Part shown: positions 24,210 through 31,520 of the stretch, one piece after another
Layout of the letters: every line of letters starts with the position of its first letter
Numbering within the stretch: the stretch's first letter is position 1
NCBI GenBank assembly: GCA_934615645.1
Contig: CAKTTR010000009.1
Coordinates: 1 to 38,100, forward strand
Direction: 5' to 3'
Source of the DNA: an uncultured Oscillospiraceae bacterium
Lineage (GTDB): Bacteria > Bacillota > Clostridia > Oscillospirales > Oscillospiraceae
Length of the DNA: 38,100 bases
Notes under the pieces: generated by a model
Told to the model about the DNA's origin: nothing
The model's database searches: none
Seen by the model: the letters and a program-made list of their open reading frames with translations, nothing else
Position numbers and translations under genes: made by a program

Positions 24210-25477
24210 GCCTCGGCCCCCTTTAAGAAATAGACCGTATCGAGCGCGATGCGGTTTGCCGCGTCGATCACCTGCTGCAGCGTGACGCGCTCCAGCAGCG
24301 CGATCCGGTCCTCAATCGTTGCCTCTGAGCGGCAGATGGCCTGGCCCAGATAGAAGTCGTCGATGCGGCCCGGGGCGTCCAGACTGGCGCGCCAGGCAGA
24401 GCGCAGGTAGCGCCGGGCGGTCTCCAATTCGTCCCAGGTGATCTGGCCTTGCTTGCAGGCGCCCAGCTGCTGCAGGATCGCATCCCGCGCGGCGTCAAAC
24501 TGGCAAAAGTCGATGCCGGAGGAGATGAGCATGATGCCCTTGCAGCGCTCCAGGCTGGACGAGGCATAGTAGCAAAGCCCCAGCTCCTCCCGCACATGCA
24601 AAAACAGCTTGCTGTTGATGCCGCTGCCGAAGATGACATTGAGCAGCTGCAGCGCGACGAAGGCGGGCTCATCGGCCCCGTCGCAATTTGTCCGCAGGCC
24701 GATGCACAGCTTGCCCTGGGTGACATCCAGCTGCTCGGTGATGGTCCGGGGCGTGGGCGTGCCGGGCATAGGCCGGTAGCTGACGGGCTGGACCTGCCGC
24801 TGGGGCAGCTGGGCCAGCGCCTGGGTCATTTGTTCTGCGACGGCCTCCGGCGCCTGTCGCCCCATGTAGAAAAGCTCCACCGGGGCGCTGCGCAGCAGCG
24901 TCTCATAGTGGGCCTGCAGCGCCTGGGGCGTCACGGCCTGGGCCGTCTCCAGATCGCCCAGACGGGGAATGCCGTAGGGCTCGCCCGCGCACATGGACGC
25001 CAGCAGCTGCCAGACGGCATAGCTGCGCTTGTCATTGATCCGGGCGGCGATGGCGTTGCAGAGGTTCTGCCGCTCCCCTTCGACGAAGGCGGGCAGGAAT
25101 TGCCCGTCCGCCGTCCGGCAGGGGGCAAAGAGCAGCTCCGCCAGGAAATCCGTCATGGCGGAGAAGACCGGCATGGTGTCCGGCGTGAATTGGTCTTCGA
25201 TAAAATCAGCGTAGAATCCGCTGGTGACGATATCGCCCCGCTTGCGCACCAGGGTGCCAAAGCTGGCGCCGTAGCAGTCGTCAAGATGGGCGGAGATATC
25301 CTGGATCGTCGGGTAGCGCTGGGTGCCGCGCAGCAGCACGCTGGGCAGCAGCGCATTGACCGGCGCCAGCTGCTTCGTCAGCGGCTGGAGAAAATTGACG
25401 CTGAAGCAGGCCGTCTTAAATTTCTCTGCCTGGATCGCGCGCAGATACACGCCGGGCAGGAGTTCAGTCCTTTCCAT
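24206..25477 (-). CDS. M16-family peptidase homologue, YmfF-like (non-catalytic partner)
   Basis: A 423-residue M16-fold protein in which the HxxEH zinc motif is replaced by HLDDCYGA, so it should lack peptidase activity. It keeps FGSGINSKLFLHVREELGLC, the substrate-side motif of the C-terminal M16 domain. M16 enzymes often work as a catalytic plus non-catalytic pair, and the adjacent gene supplies the active half. ATG 25477 was chosen because AAGGA is 9 bp upstream and the -10 box at 25522 would put a longer start (25513) almost at the 5' end of the mRNA. It is the first gene of the operon ymfF-like, ymfH-like, lgt. Confidence 0.88.
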   Translation of the reverse strand: MERTELLPGVYLRAIQAEKFKTACFSVNFLQPLTKQLAPVNALLPSVLLRGTQRYPTIQDISAHLDDCYGASFGTLVRKRGDIVTSGFYADFIEDQFTPDTMPVFSAMTDFLAELLFAPCRTADGQFLPAFVEGERQNLCNAIAARINDKRSYAVWQLLASMCAGEPYGIPRLGDLETAQAVTPQALQAHYETLLRSAPVELFYMGRQAPEAVAEQMTQALAQLPQRQVQPVSYRPMPGTPTPRTITEQLDVTQGKLCIGLRTNCDGADEPAFVALQLLNVIFGSGINSKLFLHVREELGLCYYASSSLERCKGIMLISSGIDFCQFDAARDAILQQLGACKQGQITWDELETARRYLRSAWRASLDAPGRIDDFYLGQAICRSEATIEDRIALLERVTLQQVIDAANRIALDTVYFLKGAEA

Positions 25478-25521
25478 GGGGCATTTCCTTCTTTCGCTAT
25501 CAAAATCTGACAATTTTCTCT

Positions 25522-25550
25522 ATTATACACCAAGCCGGGGAAAAGAAAAA
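25522..25550 (-). promoter_or_regulatory. Promoter of the ymfF/ymfH/lgt operon
   Basis: On the minus strand a perfect TATAAT (25522-25527) lies about 45 bp before the ATG at 25477. The -35 position is weak (TTTTTC at 17 bp spacing). Confidence 0.55.
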
Positions 25551-25571
25551 GGGGCAATTCAAAAGAATCCC

Positions 25572-25600
25572 TTGTTATTTCCCGCCGTGTCCGGTAAAAT
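25572..25600 (+). promoter_or_regulatory. Promoter of prmA
   Basis: TTGTTA (25572-25577), a 17-bp spacer and TAAAAT (25595-25600), ending 31 bp before the ATG of prmA. It is divergent from the ymfF promoter. Confidence 0.75.
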
Positions 25601-25631
25601 AGAAAAAAACTGACGCAGGAGGCAGACGCAG

Positions 25632-26600
25632 ATGCAATGGCTGGAATTGACAGTCCATACCACCACCGCGGCGATCGACCTGTTGGCTGCAGAGCTGACG
25701 GTGCTGGGGTATGACAGCTTTATTATAGACGACCAGGCGGATTTTCATAAGTTTTTGGAGGAGAACCGCCAGTATTGGGACTATGTCGATGCGGAATTGG
25801 AGGAGCGGATGCGGGGCCTATCCCAGATCCGCCTCTATTTGGAGGAGACTGCCGGGGTGATGGACGAGGTCGCGGCGCTGCGGCAGGCGCTGGCGCACTG
25901 GCGTACGCGCTGCCCCGTCGACCCGGGCACGCTGGAGATCACCTGCGCGACCATGCAAAATGAGGACTGGGAGAACAACTGGAAGCAGTATTACCAGCCC
26001 ATCGCCATTGGCGAGCGGCTGCTGGTCGTGCCCCAATGGCTGACGCCGGAGAACCCGGAGCACCGTGTCGAGGTCCGGCTGGACCCGGGCATGATCTTCG
26101 GCACCGGGGCCCACGCCTCGACGCAGATGTGTATGCAGGCGCTGGAGCAGGCGGTGCGCGGCGGCGAGCGGGTCATCGACCTGGGCAGCGGCAGCGGCAT
26201 CCTCTCCATCACGGCGCTGCTGCTGGGGGCGGCCAGCGCCACCGGTGTCGATATCGACCCGAAGGCGGAGGACATCGCCCGGGACAACGCCGCCATGAAC
26301 GGGCTGACGGGCGAGAAATTCCAGGCGGTCACCGCTGATGTGCTGGCGGACCGGGGGCAGATGGATGCCCTCAGCGCCGGGGGGTATGAGATCGTCCTGG
26401 CCAATATCGTGGCAGATGTCATTATTCCCCTCGCGGCTGTCGTCCCGCAGTTTTTGCGCCCAGGCGGGCTGTTTCTCTGCTCCGGCATCCTGGACCGGCG
26501 ACTGGACGAGGTGCAAGCGGCCATTCGCGCCGCCGGGCTGGAGATCCTGCAGGTTCGGACGATGGAAGACTGGTGCCAGATCACAGCGCGCAAGGCGTGA
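25632..26600 (+). CDS. prmA: Ribosomal protein L11 methyltransferase (PrmA)
   Basis: PrmA trimethylates ribosomal protein L11 with S-adenosylmethionine. In this 322-residue protein an N-terminal L11-binding domain (WLELTVHTTTAAIDLLAAEL) is followed by EDWENNWKQYYQPIAIGERL and DPGMIFGTGAHASTQMC. The SAM site is VIDLGSGSGILSI, and VLANIVADVI carries the catalytic-region motif. AGGAGG is 9 bp before the ATG. The usual downstream neighbour rsmE is absent; non-coding sequence follows instead. Confidence 0.95.
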   Translation: MQWLELTVHTTTAAIDLLAAELTVLGYDSFIIDDQADFHKFLEENRQYWDYVDAELEERMRGLSQIRLYLEETAGVMDEVAALRQALAHWRTRCPVDPGTLEITCATMQNEDWENNWKQYYQPIAIGERLLVVPQWLTPENPEHRVEVRLDPGMIFGTGAHASTQMCMQALEQAVRGGERVIDLGSGSGILSITALLLGAASATGVDIDPKAEDIARDNAAMNGLTGEKFQAVTADVLADRGQMDALSAGGYEIVLANIVADVIIPLAAVVPQFLRPGGLFLCSGILDRRLDEVQAAIRAAGLEILQVRTMEDWCQITARKA

Positions 26601-26619
26601 ACCGAACGTGCGCTGCGTT

Positions 26620-26651
26620 GCCCCCACGCGGTCTATTTTCCGCGTGGGGGC
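26620..26651 (+). terminator. G+C-rich hairpin after prmA
   Basis: A perfect 12-bp stem, GCCCCCACGCGG (26620-26631) with CCGCGTGGGGGC (26640-26651), encloses an 8-base loop 20 bp after the prmA stop. No T tract follows, so it is not a textbook terminator, but it is the only candidate 3' end of the prmA transcript. Confidence 0.5.
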
Positions 26652-26711
26652 AGCTTATGCGGCGGTTTAGGTTTACCGTAATTTTCAAAAATGCAACGGA
26701 GCAAATGCGGC

Positions 26712-26741
26712 TTATACACAGGTTCCACAGAGTTATACACA
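26712..26741 (+). promoter_or_regulatory. Pair of DnaA-box-like 9-mers
   Basis: TTATACACA occurs twice in the same orientation with 21 bp between their starts, about two helical turns. Both fit the consensus TTATNCACA. The intervening bases include TCCACA, a partial third site. This suggests a DnaA-binding region; binding is not shown. Confidence 0.55.
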
Positions 26742-26834
26742 TGGAATCCCCAGAATATCCCGGTTTTTCCCCAGAGATTTTCGGAAAAAATACAGGAAAT
26801 TCATATTCCCGCCCTGCTGCGGCGGCGCAAAAGG

Positions 26835-26847
26835 TTACATAATGTAA
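26835..26847. promoter_or_regulatory. Perfect 13-bp palindrome TTACATAATGTAA
   Basis: Two TTACAT half-sites face each other around one central base (26841), in a gap otherwise free of genes and about 120 bp upstream of the azlC -10 box. The form fits a dimeric repressor or activator site; which protein would bind it cannot be told. Confidence 0.4.
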
Positions 26848-26890
26848 TTTTTGCCGACGGGCGATGCCGCGCGGGGCGCTGGGGGCAAAA

Positions 26891-26916
26891 TTTTTACCCT
26901 TTATTTTTACCCTTTG
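26891..26916 (+). repeat. Tandem 13-bp direct repeat
   Basis: TTTTTACCCTTTA (26891-26903) is followed without a gap by TTTTTACCCTTTG (26904-26916), with 12 of 13 bases identical. It lies between the DnaA-box-like pair and the azlC promoter. Confidence 0.85.
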
Positions 26917-26958
26917 CCGCGGAAACTGGCGAAACGGGTTTCTTTTTGCACAGGGGTG

Positions 26959-26967
26959 TGTTATAAT
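26959..26967 (+). promoter_or_regulatory. Extended -10 promoter of azlC
   Basis: TGT followed by a perfect TATAAT (26962-26967), 35 bp before the azlC ATG. The -35 hexamer is poor (TTTCTT). A DnaA-box-like TTTTGCACA at 26944-26952 lies in the spacer. Confidence 0.7.
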
Positions 26968-27002
26968 AGCAAGCCGCAACCCATATGGAAAGAAGATGTA
27001 GT

Positions 27003-27740
27003 ATGCCAAAGACAAAAATGCAGGAGTTTCTCCGGGGCATGAAGACGGGCATTCCCGTCAGCCTGGGGTACCTGGCCGTGTCGTTCACCCTGGGCATCAC
27101 AGCAAAGCGCGCAGGGCTGACGGCGCTGCAGGCGGCGTGTACAAGTCTGCTCGTCAATGCTTCGGCGGGGGAGTACGCGGCGTTTACGCTGATCGCCGCC
27201 CAGGCCAGCTATTTGGAGCTTGCCATCATGGAGCTGGTAGCCAACGCGCGGTATTTGCTGATGTCCTGCGCCCTGAGCCAGAAGCTGGACCATAAGACGG
27301 GCCTGGGGCACCGGATGGCCATCGGCTTTGCCGTCACGGATGAGCTGTTCGGCCTGTCGATCCTGGAGCCGGAGAAGCTGAACCCTGTGTTCTATTACGG
27401 AATGATGGCCTGCGTCATGCCCGGCTGGGCTGTGGGGACGTTTTTGGGCGTCGTCATGGGCAGTGTGCTGCCTGCCAGTGTCGTCAGCGCCCTGAGTGTC
27501 GGGCTGTACGGGATGTTCCTGGCGGTCATTATTCCCCAGAGCAGAAAGAGTCGGACGATCTTAATTGTCGTCGTGCTGTCCATGGCGGCGAGCCTGGGCT
27601 TTGACCTGCTGCCAAGCCTGGCGGCTATCTCCAGCGGTACAAAGACGATCATCCTGACCCTGGTCATTGCCTCGGGCGCTGCGATCCTGGCGCCGGTGGC
27701 CCCGTCGCCGGAATGGGGGGAGGGGCCGGATGAAGCATAA
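27003..27740 (+). CDS. azlC: AzlC family branched-chain amino acid exporter subunit
   Basis: AzlC and AzlD together form a membrane exporter of branched-chain amino acids or their analogues. This 245-residue protein has multiple hydrophobic segments and the family opening GMKTGIPVSLGYLAVSFTLG. ARYLLMSCALSQKL and HRMAIGFAVTDELFGLS follow. ATG 27003 was chosen over 26985, since AGAAGA precedes it and nothing resembling a ribosome site precedes the other. The 3' end overlaps azlD by 11 bp. Confidence 0.92.
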   Translation: MPKTKMQEFLRGMKTGIPVSLGYLAVSFTLGITAKRAGLTALQAACTSLLVNASAGEYAAFTLIAAQASYLELAIMELVANARYLLMSCALSQKLDHKTGLGHRMAIGFAVTDELFGLSILEPEKLNPVFYYGMMACVMPGWAVGTFLGVVMGSVLPASVVSALSVGLYGMFLAVIIPQSRKSRTILIVVVLSMAASLGFDLLPSLAAISSGTKTIILTLVIASGAAILAPVAPSPEWGEGPDEA

Positions 27741-28035
27741 TATCTATCTCTATATCCTTATTATCACCGTCGTGACGTATCTCATCCGCGTCCTGCCGCT
27801 GACGCTGATCCGGCGGGAGATCCGCAACCGGTTTTTGCGGTCGTTTTTGTACTATGTGCCGTATGTGACGCTGGCGGTCATGACCTTCCCGGCCATGATC
27901 TACGCGACAGATCATCTTTGGTCCGGCATCGGCGCGCTGGTCGTAGGCGTGCTCGTCGCCTGGTGCAGTGGGAACCTCTTCCTGGTTGCCTCCAGCGCCT
28001 GCGCGGTGGTTTTTCTGTTGGAATTATTTTTGTAA
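27730..28035 (+). CDS. azlD: AzlD family transporter subunit
   Basis: The small partner of AzlC, 101 residues and almost entirely hydrophobic, with about four membrane segments. IITVVTYLIRVLPLTLIRR near the N-terminus and SFLYYVPYVTLAVMTFPAM are typical of AzlD. The ATG at 27730 lies inside the end of azlC behind GGGGGAGG. A strong hairpin terminator follows within 10 bp of the stop. Confidence 0.92.
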   Translation: MKHNIYLYILIITVVTYLIRVLPLTLIRREIRNRFLRSFLYYVPYVTLAVMTFPAMIYATDHLWSGIGALVVGVLVAWCSGNLFLVASSACAVVFLLELFL

Positions 28036-28043
28036 TAGCAGCG

Positions 28044-28075
28044 AAAACGGACGAAGTACACACTTCGTCCGTTTT
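28044..28075. terminator. Bidirectional terminator after azlD
   Basis: A perfect 14-bp stem, AAAACGGACGAAGT (28044-28057) with ACTTCGTCCGTTTT (28062-28075), has the loop ACAC and can extend by a few pairs. The A and T runs at its feet allow it to serve azlD and the convergent minus-strand gene ending at 28077. Confidence 0.9.
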
Positions 28076-28076
28076 G

Positions 28077-28784
28077 CTATATTTTTTGCAGCAGCAAGAG
28101 CAGGCCGTAGAGAAGGGGCTGGTGGAGAAGATAGATCGCCAGGCTGTGGCGGCCGCAGAGACAGAAAAAGCGCACCGGTGCGGCGGTTTGCCAGCGCACC
28201 GGCAGCAGTGTCCGGGGCGTGGGATAGAGCGCCCGGCCCAGGCACATGCCCAGGCCGTACCAGCCGAGGTTCGGTAGGAGCGGGAACCAGTCGACACTGG
28301 CAAACGACGGGGTCGTCAGCCCCAGGGGGAAGAGATAGGGCGCGCGGACGGGGATCTGATTGCACCAATAGCCTGCCGCCAGCAGGCAGAGGGCGCACAG
28401 GGCCAGGGCCCGGCTGGGGAGCTTGTCAAGCAGCGGCGTCAGCAGCATGGCCGTGCCCAGCAGGTGCAAAATGCCGAAGGGGATAAACAGCTGCGGCGCG
28501 GCCAGGTCCAGGGCGCACAAAAGCCCCGTCACCAGGGTGATGAGCATCCCGCCGCCGAGGACGACGAGCCCCCGCCGCACCGGATGATGCCCCAGCGTGC
28601 TGCACAGGCCGGACAGGGCAATAAAAATGAGCCCCCCGCCGATGCGCACGGCCTGGAACAGCCAGGAGGCCGGCGCTGGCAAAACCCCCATCCAACCGGC
28701 GTTGATGCAGAAATGGACGGCCACCATGCCGCAGATGCACAGGCCCCGCAGGGCATCCAGCTCCCAAATACGCGGCTTTTTCAT
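28077..28784 (-). CDS. DUF1624-like (heparan-alpha-glucosaminide N-acetyltransferase-like) membrane protein
   Basis: A 235-residue polytopic membrane protein. The N-terminal RIWELDALRGLCICGMVAVH matches the opening of the DUF1624/HGSNAT-like acyltransferase group, and RHSLAIYLLHQPLLYGLLLL matches its end. Members are thought to transfer acyl groups across the membrane, but this one has no known substrate. ATG 28784 has GGGGA 8 bp upstream. An earlier ATG at 28799 overlaps the DUF362 stop as TGATG and is a good alternative. It is the second gene of a two-gene operon. Confidence 0.8.
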   Translation of the reverse strand: MKKPRIWELDALRGLCICGMVAVHFCINAGWMGVLPAPASWLFQAVRIGGGLIFIALSGLCSTLGHHPVRRGLVVLGGGMLITLVTGLLCALDLAAPQLFIPFGILHLLGTAMLLTPLLDKLPSRALALCALCLLAAGYWCNQIPVRAPYLFPLGLTTPSFASVDWFPLLPNLGWYGLGMCLGRALYPTPRTLLPVRWQTAAPVRFFCLCGRHSLAIYLLHQPLLYGLLLLLQKI

Positions 28785-28798
28785 ACTGTCTTTCCCCA

Positions 28799-29959
28799 TC
28801 ACGGATTTAGAATGCGCGCCGGGAGGGGGCGGGCGATCCGCATGGCCCCCTGGGGGCAAAATTCCTGGCAGCAGAAGCAGCGGATGCAGGCGCTGCGGTC
28901 GATGACCGGTTTGCCGCCCCGCAGGGTGATGGCCCGGGCCGGGCAGATGCGAGCGCACTGGCCGCAGCCGGTACAGCGCCCGGCGTGCAGCTTCGGCTTT
29001 GCCGTCAGACAGCGGGCTGCGACGGCGCCGAAGGCGCTGCCCCAGCGGCCGCGGAGCGTATCGCGAAACAGCAGGCTCGCCGGGATCGGGGCGACCTGGA
29101 AATCCTTCTGCTGGAAGGCGGCGGGGTCGCCGAAGATGGTCAGGTCCTGCACCGATGCCGGGATCAGGCCCCGCTGGCAGGCAGCCTGCAGCGTCGGGAC
29201 CTGGGCAGGCGTCAGGCCCATCAGGTGGGCGCAGACCAGATCCAGCGCGTTGGGGTCGGCGGCGGCCAGCAGGCAGCCGATGGGCCGGGGCGTGCCCTGG
29301 GTCGGGCCGTTGCCCTCCATGGCGACGACGGCGTCGCACAGGGTGAGCCGGGGCTTAAAATAGAGGTTCAGGTCCACCAGCATCTGGGCGAAGCGGGCGG
29401 GCTCCGGGTATTGGAAATGGTACTCGGGCTTGCGGGTCCCGGGGATGACGCCGAAGAGGTTTTTCACCCCGGCGGACAGGGCCATCATGCCGTGGGACTT
29501 CAGCTTGCAGAAATTGATGATGGCGTCGCAGTCGTCGAGCCAGGCGGTGTATTGGAACGTTTTTGCCTCCTGTGCGTCTTTAAAGTGGGCGGTTTTCTGG
29601 GCAAAGTTCCAGTTGAGCCGCACGCCGGGGCCCTCCAGGTCGAGCAGACCCGTGGCCCGGTAGATGCGGCGCAGGGCCGCTTCGTTGTAGAGCCCGCCAG
29701 GGCTGTCGCCGAGGATGACCTGGGCGCCGCGCTCCCGTAGGAGCTGGCACAGGGCCGCCAGCAGACGCGGATGCGTCGTAACTGCGTCGTCCGGCGCGTG
29801 GGCGGCGACGAGATTTGCCTTGATGCCCACCGTCATGCCGGGGCGCAGCCAGGCAAGGCCGTCCAGCGCTTCCAGGGCCTGGCGCAGGGCCGTGCGGCAG
29901 GAAACCTGCGTATAATCCGGGCAGGGCACGCAGGCGACGTCGTAGTGTGTTTGTGTCAT
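28799..29959 (-). CDS. DUF362 protein with C-terminal 2x[4Fe-4S] ferredoxin domain
   Basis: A 386-residue protein. The DUF362 domain fills about 1-300 (GMTVGIKANLV, GDSPGG, INFCKLKSHGMMALSAGVKN, LFGVIPG). The C-terminus has two complete cluster motifs, CTGCGQCARICP and CIRCFCCQEFCP, each a CxxCxxCxxxCP set. DUF362 ferredoxins are common in anaerobes, presumably in electron transfer, without a defined reaction. ATG 29959 lies behind AAGGCGG; a TTG three codons upstream is possible. It is coupled to the DUF1624-like gene. Confidence 0.9.
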   Translation of the reverse strand: MTQTHYDVACVPCPDYTQVSCRTALRQALEALDGLAWLRPGMTVGIKANLVAAHAPDDAVTTHPRLLAALCQLLRERGAQVILGDSPGGLYNEAALRRIYRATGLLDLEGPGVRLNWNFAQKTAHFKDAQEAKTFQYTAWLDDCDAIINFCKLKSHGMMALSAGVKNLFGVIPGTRKPEYHFQYPEPARFAQMLVDLNLYFKPRLTLCDAVVAMEGNGPTQGTPRPIGCLLAAADPNALDLVCAHLMGLTPAQVPTLQAACQRGLIPASVQDLTIFGDPAAFQQKDFQVAPIPASLLFRDTLRGRWGSAFGAVAARCLTAKPKLHAGRCTGCGQCARICPARAITLRGGKPVIDRSACIRCFCCQEFCPQGAMRIARPLPARILNP

Positions 29960-30019
29960 GGCTGTCAAACCGCCTTTTGTCAGGGTGTCCTCGCCGCGGG
30001 GGCAGCGGGGGGCTTCTGT

Positions 30020-30048
30020 ATTGTAGCATAGGTTTTCTGGCGCAGCAA
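30020..30048 (-). promoter_or_regulatory. Promoter of the DUF362 operon
   Basis: On the minus strand TTGCTG (30043-30048), a 17-bp spacer and TACAAT (30020-30025), with TGC just before the -10 box. About 60 bp of leader precede the ATG. Confidence 0.75.
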
Positions 30049-30080
30049 TGCGATTTTGGCCGTGACAGGGCAGATTTTTG

Positions 30081-30109
30081 TTTACAGCGGCGGCGTTTTG
30101 CGGTAAAAT
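30081..30109 (+). promoter_or_regulatory. Promoter of the LCP gene
   Basis: TTTACA (30081-30086), a 17-bp spacer and TAAAAT (30104-30109), 46 bp before the ATG at 30156. It is divergent from the DUF362 promoter. Confidence 0.75.
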
Positions 30110-30155
30110 GTATTAGATATAGAAGAAATCGATGGACAAGATGGGAGGTAAGCCT

Positions 30156-31496
30156 ATGGGACGTCATGAGGATCCCCGTAAAAGAAGACGTGCGGCGCAG
30201 GAGGATGACCCCTACGAGCACCTGATGGACAACATTGATACGCTCCTGCAGGACGACGAATACGCAGGCCCGGACAGCGGACGGAGCCCCCGCCGCAGCG
30301 CGCCGGACCAGTGGTACGATGCCTACGGAGACGAGAACGATTACAACGATTACAATGCCGGTTATGATCCCGGCTACGGATATCCAGAGCAGCCCCGCCG
30401 CCCGGAATTTCGGGCCTATAATGTCGATTTTGAGCAGCCGCCTCGGCAAAAGCGCCGCCCGCGGCCCCAGGAGAACCACCCGGAGTATTATGGCGGCGAC
30501 GCTGGCGCCCGGGCCTCCGGCCAGCCGCGGAAAAAGAAGGCGCAGAACGATGCGCCGCGCCGCAGCGCGCCGCGGCCCGCGAAAAAGCGGCGGCACCCGA
30601 TTCTGAAGCTCCTGCTGGGGCTGCTGATCGTCCTGGCCATTGCCTGCGCGGCGCTTTGGATCTTTGCCAAGCAGCCGGTCTCCAGTGACGCCCTGGGGGC
30701 GCGTAAGCCCGGCTGCAGCACGATCCTCCTGGCCGGGACGGATGCCGACGGCACCCGGACGGATACGATGATGCTGCTGTATCTCGACAGCAGGAACGGC
30801 CAGATGAGCCTGATGTCCCTGCCCCGGGATACGTATACCGATGCCAGCTGGTCCGTGCCGAAGCTTAACTCCGTCTACGGCGTGAACGACGGCGGCAAGG
30901 AAGGCATGGAAGTGCTGCTGGATTATGTCAAAAAATGCATCGGCTACCGGCCGGACGGGTATATCCTTGTCGACCTGGACTGCTTTGAAAAGCTGGTGGA
31001 TCTGATGGGCGGCGTGCGCTTTAACGTCCCCATGGATATGTCTTACTCGGACCCGTCCCAGGATCTGGAGATCAATCTGACGGCGGGGGAGCAGACGCTG
31101 AACGGCCAGCAGTCCATGTGGGTCGTCCGGTTCCGCTCCGGCTATGCCATGGCAGACCTGCAGCGCGTGCAGGTCCAGCGGGACTTTATGCAGGCGGCGA
31201 TGGCCCAGTGGTCGAAGCCGACGAAATTCCTGCGCTATCCGGCGGCAGCCAGTCTGCTTGCCTCAAATACGACGACGAATCTCTCCCTGCGGAACCTGGT
31301 TTGGGTCGGCAAGGCCGTCCTCAAGGCCAAGGCCAACGGGATGCGCATGGAGACGCTGCCCGGCGAACCGGCCACGATCAGCGGCGGCTCCTATTATGTC
31401 GAATGGCCGGAGACAACGGCGAACCTCATCAACGAGGCGTTCAATCCCTATGAGGTCCCGGTCTCGAAGGAAAACATTTACAGCCCCTGGTACTGA
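30156..31496 (+). CDS. LytR-CpsA-Psr (LCP) family protein
   Basis: LCP proteins attach teichoic acids or other glycopolymers to peptidoglycan at the outer membrane face. The 446-residue protein has a long cytoplasmic tail (1-147) that is basic, Pro-rich and, at about 50-80, rich in Tyr, Asp and Gly. One TM segment (about 149-170) is followed by the LCP domain with ILLAGTDADGTRTDTMMLLY, MSLPRDTYTD and LVDLDCFEKLVDLMGGV. ATG 30156 has GGGAGG at 7 bp; the in-frame ATG at 30132 has no ribosome site. The tail is much longer than usual. The gene is the first of a plus-strand run. Confidence 0.9.
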   Translation: MGRHEDPRKRRRAAQEDDPYEHLMDNIDTLLQDDEYAGPDSGRSPRRSAPDQWYDAYGDENDYNDYNAGYDPGYGYPEQPRRPEFRAYNVDFEQPPRQKRRPRPQENHPEYYGGDAGARASGQPRKKKAQNDAPRRSAPRPAKKRRHPILKLLLGLLIVLAIACAALWIFAKQPVSSDALGARKPGCSTILLAGTDADGTRTDTMMLLYLDSRNGQMSLMSLPRDTYTDASWSVPKLNSVYGVNDGGKEGMEVLLDYVKKCIGYRPDGYILVDLDCFEKLVDLMGGVRFNVPMDMSYSDPSQDLEINLTAGEQTLNGQQSMWVVRFRSGYAMADLQRVQVQRDFMQAAMAQWSKPTKFLRYPAAASLLASNTTTNLSLRNLVWVGKAVLKAKANGMRMETLPGEPATISGGSYYVEWPETTANLINEAFNPYEVPVSKENIYSPWY

Positions 31497-31520
31497 GCCG
31501 GGGCGGAGGGGAACACGCAA

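Larger units (their letters stand above)
26652..27002. other. Non-coding region with DnaA-box-like sites and repeats
   Basis: About 350 bp with no credible gene, rich in A+T compared with its surroundings. It contains TTATACACA at 26712-26720 and 26733-26741 and a one-mismatch site TTTTGCACA at 26944-26952. It also has the palindrome at 26835-26847, two tandem 13-mers at 26891-26916, and the azlC promoter at its right end. Confidence 0.75.

Noticed and set aside
29580..30596. Long minus-strand frame crossing the LCP and DUF362 promoters
   Set aside because: It overlaps two good divergent promoters and the real genes in other frames, and has no domain features.
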